From Rhizobium sp. G21 (GTDB lineage: Bacteria > Pseudomonadota > Alphaproteobacteria > Rhizobiales > Rhizobiaceae), in the NCBI RefSeq assembly GCF_014158035.1, contig NZ_JACFXW010000002.1, positions 1-64,000 on the forward strand: 64,000 nucleotides of DNA, written 5' to 3'. Position numbers and translations under genes: made by a program. Shown here one piece after another: positions 20,471 through 30,017 of the stretch. A model generated the notes under the pieces. The model searched no databases and was not told where the DNA came from. It was given only the letters and a program-made list of their open reading frames with translations. Every line of letters begins with the position of its first letter. The first letter of the stretch is position 1.

Positions 20471-21463
20471 ATGCTGATCGGATGGGGCCGCGAAAACAGC
20501 CCCATCCTGACAATGCGGCAACCTGCGGCGCTGCTGGAGACAAGTGCATTGAACTATCTGACCAAACGGCTCCTGAGGGCGCTCTTCGTCCTCATTGGCG
20601 TCAGCTTTGCGACATTCATGGTGGCCCAATCGACGGGCGACCCGGTCGCCCTGCTGATCAAGCCCAACGCCACAGAGGAGGCGCGCCGCGCGCTCACCGA
20701 ATATCTTGGCCTCGACAAGCCCATTCTTGCTCAATATGGCCTGTTCCTGTGGCGGGCGTTGCAGGGCGATCTCGGTCAATCCTTCCTCTACAATCAGAGC
20801 GTCGTGAGCCTTGTGGCCGATCGCCTGTCCAACACATTCCTGCTGGCGCTCGCCTCCTTCACGATCGCCCTCGTCCTTTCCGTGACGCTTGGGGTGCTGG
20901 CGGCGCTTTACCGCAACACCTGGATCGATGCGGTGATCACCATGTTCACGATGATCGGTCTTGCTGTGCCCGCCTTCTGGCTGGGGCTGATGTTGATCCT
21001 GATTTTTGCCGTCACCTGGCAATTTTTCCCGGTATCGGGGTCGGACGGCGCCAGTTCGCTGGTCTTGCCGGCGCTGACGTTGTCGATGCAATCAACGGCA
21101 AGGCTCTGTCGCCTCGTGCGGTCGGGCATGATCGAGGTGCTGAATGCAGATTTCATCCGCACCGCGCGCGCCAAAGGTCTCTATGAAACGCGGATTGTCT
21201 GGGTGCATGCGTTGCGCAACGCCTTGCTGCCGGTCGTGACCATGGCGGGCCTGGAGCTTGGCGATCTCATTTCCTCCGCTGTCGTCATCGAAGCCATTTT
21301 CGCCTGGCCGGGCATCGGCCGGCTCGCCATCGGCGCCGTCTCGTCGCGTGATTTCCCGCTTCTGCAGGGCACTGTGCTGGTCTCGGCCTTTTGCTTTGTC
21401 GCCATCAATCTGTTCGTCGACTGGCTCTATCACCGGATCGATCCGCGGGTGAGAAACACATGA
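20471..21463 (+). CDS. ABC importer permease, DppB type
   Basis: Up to 330 residues with six membrane segments. The N-terminal LTKRLLRALFVLIGVSFATF is typical of DppB; TTG 20549 with GGAG nine bases ahead may be the true start rather than ATG 20471. The conserved EAA loop is IRTARAKGLYETRIVWVHALRNALLP near residue 235. The stop overlaps the next start (ACATGA), showing translational coupling. Confidence 0.9.
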   Translation: MLIGWGRENSPILTMRQPAALLETSALNYLTKRLLRALFVLIGVSFATFMVAQSTGDPVALLIKPNATEEARRALTEYLGLDKPILAQYGLFLWRALQGDLGQSFLYNQSVVSLVADRLSNTFLLALASFTIALVLSVTLGVLAALYRNTWIDAVITMFTMIGLAVPAFWLGLMLILIFAVTWQFFPVSGSDGASSLVLPALTLSMQSTARLCRLVRSGMIEVLNADFIRTARAKGLYETRIVWVHALRNALLPVVTMAGLELGDLISSAVVIEAIFAWPGIGRLAIGAVSSRDFPLLQGTVLVSAFCFVAINLFVDWLYHRIDPRVRNT

Positions 21464-22310
21464 GCGCTTCCTTCACACGCTTCCTGTCGCGCAACGCTGT
21501 CGGGATCATCGGCGGCGCCATCATTCTCTCCGCGGTGGCGATCGCGGTGTTCGCGCCGCTGATCGCGCCGGTCTCTGCTAGCCAAATCGACCTTCGCGCA
21601 CGGCTGGCGCCGCCCGTCTTCGTCGAGGGCGGTTCGATTAAGCACCTGCTGGGGGCCGACAATCTGGGCCGCGATATTCTTTCGCGCCTGATTTATGGAA
21701 GCCGCATCTCGCTGGCCGTGGGCACGGCGGCAGCCCTGCTGGGTGCGGTCATCGGCAGCCTGATGGGCATCCTCGCCGGCTATTTCGGCGGTAAGGTCGA
21801 TGGCGTGATTTCCTGGTTTGTCGATGTGCAACTCGCCTTTCCCTTCACGCTGTTGGCGATCTTCCTCCTGGGGACATTGGGCGGCGGATTTTACGCAGTC
21901 GTGATCGTGCTGGCGCTGGCGACCTGGGTGAACTACGCCCGCGTGGTGCGCGCCCAGGTGCTGACCGTGAAGGTGCAGGACTATGTGCTCGCCGCCCGCG
22001 CCGTCGGCGTCGGCACGCCGCGAACGCTATGGCGCTATATCTTCGCCAATTCAACCGCGCCGATCATTGTTGTCGCCAGTTTCTCGACGGCGCAAGCGAT
22101 CCTGACACAGGCCGCGTTGAGCTTTCTCGGCGTTGGCATCGACCCAACGATTCCGTCTTGGGGGCGATGCTCAATGACGGCCGCGACTATCTACAGAAAG
22201 CCTGGTGGATTGCGACATTCCCTGGCCTCGCCATCGCGTTCACCGTGCTAGGCGTCAACCTGTTCGGCGATTGGCTGCGAGATCGCCTTGATCCGAGGAG
22301 CGTCCGATGA
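21460..22310 (+). CDS. ABC importer permease, DppC type, frameshifted
   Basis: About 283 residues from ATG 21460. The DppC pattern is clear: one N-terminal helix, then GADNLGRDILSRLIYGSRISL, and the EAA loop YVLAARAVGVGTPRTLWRYIFANS. After LGVGIDPTIPSWG the frame breaks at the G5 run 22160-22164. With six G it reads AMLNDGRDYLQKAWWIATFPGLAI and ends at 22310, overlapping the ATPase start. The family expects exactly this ending, so the gene is probably intact. Confidence 0.85.
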
Positions 22311-23275
22311 GCCAGGCACTTCTTGATGTGAAAAACCTCAATGTCCGGTTTGGACCGGTCCATGCTGTCCGCGATGTATCCTTTCAAGTGGCTGCGGGAG
22401 AGACCTTGGGTGTGGTGGGCGAATCCGGCTCGGGCAAGAGCACGACCATGCTTGCCATGCTCGGCCTGCATCCAAAGCGCCAGGCGGACGTGACCGCGTC
22501 CCAGCTCGATTTCGATGGCGAAGATCTGTTGTCGAAGCCGGATGTCGCCATGCGCGATCTTCGAGGGAGGCGGGTCGGGCTGATCTTTCAGGATCCGCTC
22601 GCCGCGCTCAACCCTCTCATGACCGTTGGAAAACAGATCGCAGAAGTTCTCATACGTCATCGCGGCTTTGACAAGAAGGCAGCACTGGCAGAGGCGGTGA
22701 ATCTTCTCGAACGCACCGGCGTGCCGGATCCGAACAGGCGCGCGGGACAGTTTCCGCATCAGTTTTCGGGCGGCATGCGCCAGCGCGTCATGATCGCCAT
22801 CGCCCTAGCTGGCCGGCCAGATTTGCTGATTGCGGACGAACCAACCACAGCGCTCGATGTGACCGTGCAGGCAGAGATCGTTCGTCTGATCCGCGACATC
22901 CAGCAGGCCAGCGGCATGGGCCTGGTCTGGATCACGCATGATCTGGCGCTGATGGCGCGCGTCGCGGACCGGGTGATGGTGATGTATGCGGGCGCCGTGG
23001 TTGAGGAAGCGCCCGTTGATCGCCTGTATGCTGCGCCCCGCCATCCCTACACGGCGGGCCTTTTGGGCAGTATTGCGCGGTTGGACCAGCCACGCGGCAA
23101 GCGGGCTCGCGCCATTGCCGGCGCCCCGCCGTCGATGAACCAGCCTTTTGTGGGTTGCGCCTTTGCGCCGCGCTGTCCGCTCCGCTTCGACAAATGCAGC
23201 GTCGCGCCGCCGCTGATGGCGCTAGGCGAGGGTGCGCGTGCGGCCTGCTGGAGAGTTTCGGGAAAGCAGTCATGA
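22307..23275 (+). CDS. ABC importer ATPase, DppD type
   Basis: 322 residues. Walker A GESGSGKST near residue 40, Q-loop LIFQDPLAALNP, signature FSGGMRQR, Walker B LLIADEPTTALD and the H-loop WITHDLAL are complete. The C-terminal oligopeptide-transporter domain with clustered cysteines (CAFAPRCPLRFDKC) is typical of DppD/OppD. ATGA overlap with the permease before it. Confidence 0.93.
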   Translation: MSQALLDVKNLNVRFGPVHAVRDVSFQVAAGETLGVVGESGSGKSTTMLAMLGLHPKRQADVTASQLDFDGEDLLSKPDVAMRDLRGRRVGLIFQDPLAALNPLMTVGKQIAEVLIRHRGFDKKAALAEAVNLLERTGVPDPNRRAGQFPHQFSGGMRQRVMIAIALAGRPDLLIADEPTTALDVTVQAEIVRLIRDIQQASGMGLVWITHDLALMARVADRVMVMYAGAVVEEAPVDRLYAAPRHPYTAGLLGSIARLDQPRGKRARAIAGAPPSMNQPFVGCAFAPRCPLRFDKCSVAPPLMALGEGARAACWRVSGKQS

Positions 23276-24306
23276 CCGATTCTATAAACGAGGCGCCTCC
23301 CGTCTCCGAGGCGATCGCGCTCAAGGTTCAGTACCAGACGCGCCGACGAAATTGGCGAAGTCAACTCAGCATCAGCACCGTGCGCGCTGTTGATGGTGTG
23401 GATCTGCGGGTCGAACAGGGAGAGGCGCTCGCGCTGGTGGGAGAATCCGGCTGTGGCAAGTCCACCTTGGGACGCGCGCTGCTGCGTCTTGAACAGGTGA
23501 GCGAAGGCGCAGTCCGCTTTTCTGGGAGAGATCTGACCGGGCTCGATCAGTCGCTGCTGCGGCCGCTGAGGCGTAACATGCAGATGGTGTTCCAGGACCC
23601 GTTCTCTTCGCTCAATCCGCGTATGAAGATTGGCGAAACGCTCGCTGAACCCCTGCTCGTCCATAGCCTTGCAACAAGAGCGGAGGCGCGCGCGCGTGTG
23701 GCGGAGATGCTTGAAATTGTCGGCCTTGACCCTGCGGTCGCCAACCGTCATCCGCACGCCTTTTCGGGCGGGCAGCGACAACGCATCGCCATCGCCCGCG
23801 CCGTCATCGCCCGGCCGAGCTTCGTTGTGGCCGACGAACCAATTTCTGCGCTCGACATCTCCGTGCAGGCGCAGATCCTCGACCTCTTCGAAGATCTCAA
23901 GGAGCGTTTTGCGCTGACCTATTTGTTCATCAGCCATGACTTGGCCGTGGTACGCCATATCGCCGACAGGGTGGCGGTCATGTATCTCGGTCGGATCGTC
24001 GAGGAAGGATCACCGGAAACCGTCTTTGGCAATCCCTTGCACCCCTATACGCAGGCGCTTCTGGCTGCGGTGCCATCGCCAGATCCTGTGCGGGAGCGAA
24101 ATCGGCCTGAGCCGGTTTTACGCGGAGAGCCGCCTTCGCCGGCCAGCAGGATTGTCGGCTGCCGGTTCCGTGGCCGATGCGCCCACGCGATGCCGATCTG
24201 CGCCACCTCCGATCCCGCGTTGGCGCGTGTCGGAGACAACAAACATTCAGCGGCATGCTTCCTTCATCATCACGAAGCCCGTCAACAGCAAGCAGCGCTT
24301 CCATGA
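23272..24306 (+). CDS. ABC importer ATPase, DppF type
   Basis: 344 residues from ATG 23272, which overlaps the preceding stop; the frame is open further upstream inside dppD and is ignored. Walker A GESGCGKST, Q-loop MVFQDPFSSLNPRMKIGETLAEP, signature FSGGQRQR, Walker B VVADEPISALD and the C-terminal cysteine cluster CRFRGRCAHAMPIC are present. It completes the five-gene importer. Confidence 0.93.
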   Translation: MTDSINEAPPVSEAIALKVQYQTRRRNWRSQLSISTVRAVDGVDLRVEQGEALALVGESGCGKSTLGRALLRLEQVSEGAVRFSGRDLTGLDQSLLRPLRRNMQMVFQDPFSSLNPRMKIGETLAEPLLVHSLATRAEARARVAEMLEIVGLDPAVANRHPHAFSGGQRQRIAIARAVIARPSFVVADEPISALDISVQAQILDLFEDLKERFALTYLFISHDLAVVRHIADRVAVMYLGRIVEEGSPETVFGNPLHPYTQALLAAVPSPDPVRERNRPEPVLRGEPPSPASRIVGCRFRGRCAHAMPICATSDPALARVGDNKHSAACFLHHHEARQQQAALP

Positions 24307-24383
24307 TTGCGGGAGTTGGATGGAACCGCAGGACTCAAGCTTAGTGTGCTGACTCGTTAGCTCACTATCAAAGCCCTGATATC

Positions 24384-25322
24384 TTAGAGAATAGCAAAAG
24401 GCGTGCCAGGAGAACCGGTTGCCCCTTCAATGCGCAGTGGCGCGAAAGCATAAACGAATTCGTACCGTCCAGTTTCTGCGAGCGGATCGAGGTTCATGCC
24501 TTCATGCAGGTAAATGCCGTGTCGCATGATCAGGTGCTGATGACAGGGAAGAACCATGTCTGGATCAATAGGGGGAACCACATCGATGGCGAAGTTGTCG
24601 GCGCCAACCACAACAGGTTCGCGTTCCGAGAGAAATTCCGCAGCGGTGAGACCGAGACCGGGCTCGCCGTCATACCAGGTCTCAGCCTCTGAGAAGAACC
24701 GGGAGCCGTGGCCGGTGCGGATCAAAACGACGTCGCCTGGATTCAACCAAGCGTTCTCGTCGAAACCTTGTCGCTCAATGCAGGCGCGGAGATGATCAGG
24801 CGTGATCTCGAACCCGTTCTCAAGCGGCGCGCCGAACAGCGCCTGAACGTCGAGCAGAACGCCGCGGGTGAAGAATATCGGCGCTTTTTCGATGCCGAGT
24901 TTCTTCAGCCCGTAGGGCGACCAGATGTCCGAAAGCTTGTTGCCGTTGTAGACGAGGGTCTCGCAGTGACCGCAGGGATAGGAGACCTGGTGGCCGAGAT
25001 GGCCGAGCGCATCCATATGGGTGCCGATCTGGCCGAGTTCGGTGCAGACAAAATCATCGTTCCACACGGTGCGGCTTGTCCTGCCTTCCGGACCGCCGGT
25101 CGGACCGCCGGGCATTTTGAGCCCGAATGTCCGGCCCGGCGACAGCGGCATGCCGACGCGATAGGGAAATCCGAGTGAGATCGTTTCGCCGGTGCGGATC
25201 AAACGCGCGGCTTCGAGCACTTTGTGCGGACCCAGCAAATTGCCGGCGCCGATTTCATCCTCGACGCCCCAGCGTGAGGGAAACCAGTGTTGCCCGAGGG
25301 CGGGGTTTTCTTGATCGCTCAT
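24384..25322 (-). CDS. cyclase-family metal-dependent hydrolase
   Basis: 312 residues of the cyclase / kynurenine-formamidase-like fold. The metal motif of the family (HxGTHxDxPxH) appears as QIGTHMDALGHLGH near residue 100. Relatives hydrolyse amides and lactams such as formylkynurenine and isatin. It is the last gene after the ribose-type ABC operon, 8 bp behind the permease, and so probably acts on the imported compound. Confidence 0.8.
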   Translation of the reverse strand: MSDQENPALGQHWFPSRWGVEDEIGAGNLLGPHKVLEAARLIRTGETISLGFPYRVGMPLSPGRTFGLKMPGGPTGGPEGRTSRTVWNDDFVCTELGQIGTHMDALGHLGHQVSYPCGHCETLVYNGNKLSDIWSPYGLKKLGIEKAPIFFTRGVLLDVQALFGAPLENGFEITPDHLRACIERQGFDENAWLNPGDVVLIRTGHGSRFFSEAETWYDGEPGLGLTAAEFLSEREPVVVGADNFAIDVVPPIDPDMVLPCHQHLIMRHGIYLHEGMNLDPLAETGRYEFVYAFAPLRIEGATGSPGTPFAIL

Positions 25323-25330
25323 AGGCGCTC

Positions 25331-26305
25331 CTATGCCGGAAGGCGGGCGGAATAGGCAAAGCGCCGGCGCCGCAGAACATATCGGATCAGCGCCTCCGAT
25401 ATAATGACGAAAATCATTAGCGCGCCGGTGGCAAGGCTTTGCATCCAGAAGGGTGCGCCCAGAGCGGCGATGCCGCTGACCAGGAAGCGGATGGTGAAGA
25501 GCCCGATCAGTATTCCGAGTATTGAGCCGCGACCGCCGGACAGCGCTATGCCGCCGATCAGGCAGGCGGTTACCGCTTCCAGCAGGACGGCCTCGAAGCC
25601 GAGCGGGCTGGCGCTTCCATTCTTGATCGATATTAGCGAACCGGCCAGACCCGCAAGCGCTGCGGACATGGCGAAGATCAAGACCATAGGTCGACGCATG
25701 GAGACGCCCGCGGCGCGCGCTTCACTTCGTCCGCCGCCAATGGCGAAGATTTCCCGACCGAACAACGTGCGGCGTGCAAACAGATCGACGATGAGAAAAA
25801 GCGCGAGCAGGACGAAGGAGGGAACGGAAAAAATAAGATACTTTGCCGAAAGGAAATCAGTTTCAGCAATGTTTTCAAACGGAACCAGCGCTGTTTTCTC
25901 ATCGGACATAACCAGGGTCAGACCGCGCAATGCGATCAATGTGCCGATGGTGAAAACCATGGAGTTGATATTGAGCTTGTAGATGCAATAGCCCTGCACG
26001 GCGCCGATCGCGGCGCAAATGACGATGACCATGATGAAAGCAGGCGTCACTCCAAATGCGAAGAACTTGATCGACAGAATGCCGGCGAAAGCCGCCATGG
26101 AGCCGACGGACAGATCCATTTCGCCGGCGATCATCGTCAAGCCAACGCCAATCGCAATAATGCCCGCCAGTACGGCGCCATCGAGCAGAGCCGCCACGCC
26201 GGGCGCCGAATAATAGCTGGGTATCCTGGTTGCGAAGATACAATAGACCAACGCCATGAGCGCGACCCGCGCCAGATTGCCTTTCGTCTCGGATGTCATT
26301 TTCAC
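25331..26305 (-). CDS. ribose-type ABC permease (RbsC/BPD_transp_2)
   Basis: 324 residues, mostly hydrophobic helices. GTG 26305 overlaps the preceding permease stop (GTGA); ATG 26299 is an alternative. Family marks are AGEMDLSVGSMAAFAG and AIGGGRSEARAAGVSMRRP, followed by GGIALSGGRGSILGILIG. It is the second permease of a heteromeric channel. Confidence 0.88.
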   Translation of the reverse strand: MKMTSETKGNLARVALMALVYCIFATRIPSYYSAPGVAALLDGAVLAGIIAIGVGLTMIAGEMDLSVGSMAAFAGILSIKFFAFGVTPAFIMVIVICAAIGAVQGYCIYKLNINSMVFTIGTLIALRGLTLVMSDEKTALVPFENIAETDFLSAKYLIFSVPSFVLLALFLIVDLFARRTLFGREIFAIGGGRSEARAAGVSMRRPMVLIFAMSAALAGLAGSLISIKNGSASPLGFEAVLLEAVTACLIGGIALSGGRGSILGILIGLFTIRFLVSGIAALGAPFWMQSLATGALMIFVIISEALIRYVLRRRRFAYSARLPA

Positions 26306-27269
26306 CGCGACCTCGTCTGAATGATATGAAACAGGCTAATCGACGCCACGACCAGCAGACCAACGATGGTCATGCGCAGGCCAGCGCTCAGCCCGTTCAG
26401 CAACATGAAATTTTGCAGAAGCGCGATCAGAATAGCGCCCATGCCCGCCTGGAGGGGGAGCCATGGCCGCCGCGGAGCGCTATGCCGCCGACGAGCACGG
26501 CGGCAATGTAATCGAAGTCATACCCCATGAAGAGATCGGCTTTGGCCTGCGAAAACTGAGACACGTTGAGGATCGCCATCACCGCCGCGCCGATGCAGAG
26601 CGCTACGCAGCCGACAGACGTGACGAGTCCGACGCGAAGACCACTGGCGACCGCCGCTTTGGGATTGGCCCCGCAGAGCACGATTTCACGGCCAAGCTTG
26701 AAATGGCGGATAATCACCCAGCTGGCGATGGCGAGCAGAAGGAACGCCCAGCTCTGCGTCGGCATGCCGAGCGGACGCGCCGTGCCGAGCCAAAGCGCCG
26801 CGTCGCTATCGATGCGCAGGATGGAGTTGCCCGACAGGAGCGCCGCGAAACCTCGAAAAACCGTGCCGAAAGCGAGCGTGGTGATGATGGGGTTGCCGAT
26901 CAGTGATATCGCGACGCCTTGGGCGATGCCTGACAGGGCCGCCAACAGAAGAGTGGCCGCGATGCCGGCGGCAAAGCCCAGATCCGACGTGGTCAATGCG
27001 AAGACGACGGCCAGGAGCGCGCCCAGCGAACTTGCCGACAGCGCGAAGAGATTGCCTGAGATCGTCACATAGCTCATGCCGATCGCGACGATGCCGGTGA
27101 GCGACGCCGCCCGGATCACGACGAACAGATTGTCGATCGTGGCGAAGCCGGGCGTCGTGGCGCCGGCAACGGAGATCAGGAACACGATGGCGAACAGCGC
27201 GTATATGGACCTCGGCAAGGTCCTGTCTTTCCTCGCGGGCAAGGTTTGACGTGTCATTAGACTGGTCAT
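26302..27269 (-). CDS. ribose-type ABC permease 1, frameshifted
   Basis: About 322 residues. Marks are MSYVTISGNLFALSASSLGAL and VLCGANPKAAVASGLRVGLV, then LVGGIALRGGHGSP, where the frame breaks at the G5 run 26454-26458 (plus strand). With six G it continues LQAGMGAILIALLQNFMLLNGL to a stop at 26302-26304 that overlaps the next start. This is the ending the family requires, so the uncorrected stop at 26427 is probably false. Confidence 0.82.
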
Positions 27270-27289
27270 TTTCTGGTCCGGTTTTGCGT

Positions 27290-28774
27290 TCAGGCGGCTT
27301 CGTGCGCGCGGGTTACATCTCGCGTCAAGCTCTCAGCCGTTGCGGTTTCGGCTTCCACCACTCGCACCAACTCTCCATGGAAGAAGGTGGCGATCCTGTC
27401 GGCCAGCCCCAAAACTTCCTGAGTGTCCGACGATGCGAAGATGATCGACATGCCCTCATCCGCCAAGGCGCGCAGATTGCCGTAGATCTCGGCCCGAGCG
27501 CCAACGTCGACGCCGCGGGTCGGCTCTTCGACGAGCAGCACCTTCGGATCGAGCCCTATCCATTTGCCGAGCGCCACTTTCTGCTGGTTTCCGCCGCTGA
27601 GATTGCCGGCAAGGCGGCTGAAATAGCGTTCGTCGAGGCCGAATTTCGCAGCGATCGACCGGATATGCGATCGTTCCCGACCCGGGGAGAGAATCTGAAA
27701 GCGACTGATGGCCCCGAGAGCCGGCGCCGAGAGGTTTTCGGGCACATTTCGCACAGCGAAAATTCCGTCGCGCTTTCTGTCCTCCGAGCAGTAGACAACG
27801 CTTTCGGCGATGGCGTCGGCGATGGTCTTGGGCGCATAAGGACGCCCGGCGAGCACGATCTGCCCCGATTGAATCGGAGTCACGCCCGCCAACATTCTGA
27901 GAAGGCTGCTTGCGCCGCTGCCCACCTGTCCCGCCAAAGCGAGGATTTCGCCTCTTCTGAGGCTGATGGAAACGGGAGACTTGAGGCCCGGCGCCAGACA
28001 GCGGTCAAGCTTCAGGTTCACATCTCCCAGATGTTTGGCGCGCGGTGGAAACATTTGCCCCAGCTGACGGCCGAGCATCGTTTCGATGAGCGCATCGATC
28101 GTCAGTGCTGCAGTGTCGAGCGCGGGATAGCTCTTGCCGTTGCGAAGTACGGTGACGCGCTGGGTGAGATCAAACACTTCCGGCATGCGATGGGTAACGT
28201 AGATCACCGCGCAACCTTCAGCGGCAATCGCCCGCACGGCCGCTTTGACGCGCAGGATCTCGGTTTCGGACAAAGCTGCGGTCGGTTCGTCGAGAATGGC
28301 GATTCTGGCTTTTCGAGACAATAGACGCGCTATTTCCATCAATTGCCGTTCGGCGACGGAATAGTCTTCCGCCAACGCCATGGGATCCACATGGCCCAAT
28401 CCGACCTGGACGAGGTAGGGGCGCGCCAGTTCGGCCAGTCGTGAAGCAGACCTTATGACTCCGATCGACGCGTCGCCGAGGAAGACATTCTCGGCTACCG
28501 ACAGGCTGTCGATGATCGACAGTTCCTGCGCTACATAGCCGACCCCCGCGGCGCGCGCCTGCGCCGGGGAGCGGATGGCGACAGCGCGGCCGTCGATCTC
28601 GATCTGACCACCGTCGGCCGGTTCGATGCCGGCCAGTATCTTCACGAGCGTCGATTTGCCTGCGCCATTTTCGCCCATCAAGGCCATGACCTGACCTGCC
28701 TCGACGGCAAGGTTCACCTTGTCGAGCACAAGCGTCGGTCCATAGCTCTTGATGATGTCGGTCATCTTCAGCAT
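27290..28774 (-). CDS. ribose-type ABC ATPase (RbsA-like, two nucleotide-binding domains)
   Basis: 494 residues. Domain 1 has Walker A GENGAGKST, signature SVAERQLMEIAR and Walker B IAILDEPTAALSE. Domain 2 has the degenerate GQVGSGASSL usual in RbsA-type proteins, the signature LSGGNQQKVALGKW and VEEPTRGVDVGAR. It energises uptake with the two permeases that follow. Confidence 0.92.
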   Translation of the reverse strand: MLKMTDIIKSYGPTLVLDKVNLAVEAGQVMALMGENGAGKSTLVKILAGIEPADGGQIEIDGRAVAIRSPAQARAAGVGYVAQELSIIDSLSVAENVFLGDASIGVIRSASRLAELARPYLVQVGLGHVDPMALAEDYSVAERQLMEIARLLSRKARIAILDEPTAALSETEILRVKAAVRAIAAEGCAVIYVTHRMPEVFDLTQRVTVLRNGKSYPALDTAALTIDALIETMLGRQLGQMFPPRAKHLGDVNLKLDRCLAPGLKSPVSISLRRGEILALAGQVGSGASSLLRMLAGVTPIQSGQIVLAGRPYAPKTIADAIAESVVYCSEDRKRDGIFAVRNVPENLSAPALGAISRFQILSPGRERSHIRSIAAKFGLDERYFSRLAGNLSGGNQQKVALGKWIGLDPKVLLVEEPTRGVDVGARAEIYGNLRALADEGMSIIFASSDTQEVLGLADRIATFFHGELVRVVEAETATAESLTRDVTRAHEAA

Positions 28775-28828
28775 AGCGTCAATCCCGGTCGGAGGAGCGC
28801 CGCACGTCGCCGCGCGGCGCCTTTGGCG

Positions 28829-29883
28829 TCAGAAGTTGCAGAGCTGATCAGCGGTCTTGCCCCAGAGCTTCGCCGCATCATATGCCGCCTGGCTGTTTCC
28901 GACAGCCGGATTTGGCAGGAAGTTATACTTGTAGAGCGGATCGGAATCGGAGGGTGTCGCGTCGGGGTTGGCGTCGAGATACTTCTCGCCGTCCAGAACC
29001 TTTCCTTGAGCGACGTATTTGCCGAGAGCCTGAACGGCCATCCAGCCCTCCCAGTAGCCCGATTGAACTGCCGTGCCGGCGATTTCGCCGTTCTTCACAT
29101 GCTTGAGTCGCCATGGCAGGTGCCGCCAACGATGAAGATATCCTTGCCCGGGGTCAGGCCGTTTTCACGCGCGGCTTGGGCGGCGGCTCCGGCGAGCGAG
29201 TCGTTTTCGGTATAGAGCCAGGTCAATTCGCCCTTATGGGCCGGAATGATCTGCGCGGCGACCTTGTATCCCTCGTCTTCGAGGAAGCCGGCGGTCGGCA
29301 CGACGTCGATGACGTTCAGCTTACCCTTCACGGCGTCCTGGAAGCCCGTGGCGCGGTCGTCGCCAGCCGAAACGCCGGCAGGAAAGCGGATGATCGCGCC
29401 CTTGTCGCATTTGACCGACGCCTTGGCGCAGGCGTCGAGCAGGATCTCGGCCGCTGTCTTGCCGCTCAGGAAATCGTTGGCGCCAGCATAAGCCGTCCAG
29501 TATGCCTCCGTCCCCTTGATAGGATATTGGTTGGAAACTATCACGGGAGCGCCGGATTGTGACAAGGCGCGGAGAGAGGCGACGCCGGCGGCATTTTCGA
29601 ATGGCCACCAGACATAACCGGCGATCTGTTCGCCGGACGCAAGCTGCTGTTGCACCTGGCTGTCTTGTTCAGCTTGATTGAAGTTGTTCTCCACCACCTT
29701 GATCGTGTAGCCGAGTTCCTCGGCCTTGGCCTTCGCACCCGCCTGGAACTGGCCGATATAGGGATTGGTGCTCGACGGCACGAAGGCGACGATGGCTCCT
29801 TTGCTCTCGGCTGCATAGGTTGCCGAGCAGAGCAAGTTCGCCGAAAGAGACGCCGCGATGGCGAGTGTAGTTTTCATGTTCAT
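28829..29883 (-). CDS. sugar-type ABC substrate-binding protein, frameshifted
   Basis: About 351 residues with a signal peptide (MKTTLAIAASLSANLLCSATYAA) and a periplasmic-binding-protein fold 4 domain (IVAFVPSSTNPYIGQFQAGAKAKAEELGY). The frame breaks after GGTCHGDSS near 29101. Restoring one G (plus strand) gives ..GDSSHVKNGEIAGTAVQSGYWEGW, which runs to 28829 and looks complete. First gene of the ABC operon. Proteins of this fold bind sugars, polyols, quinate-like cyclic polyols or autoinducers. Confidence 0.82.
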
Positions 29884-30017
29884 GGTCTTCCTCCCATGGC
29901 CATTTGGCCGTTAGCGCCGCAATGCGGCCCTCCTCACAAAGGCCGGAGCCACCCATTCTTTTGGAAAGAGAGGCGATCGGCCATGTCGACTGCGCCGCTG
30001 CAACATTGCGGCGCAAA

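Noticed and set aside
19781-21091. Long minus-strand ORF opposite the importer genes
   Set aside because: It mirrors the well-supported SBP and DppB genes and shows no family features, only charged repetitive composition typical of antisense frames in GC-rich DNA.
23047-23958. Minus-strand ORF of 303 residues opposite the two ATPases
   Set aside because: Antisense shadow of conserved ATPase genes, with no motif of its own.
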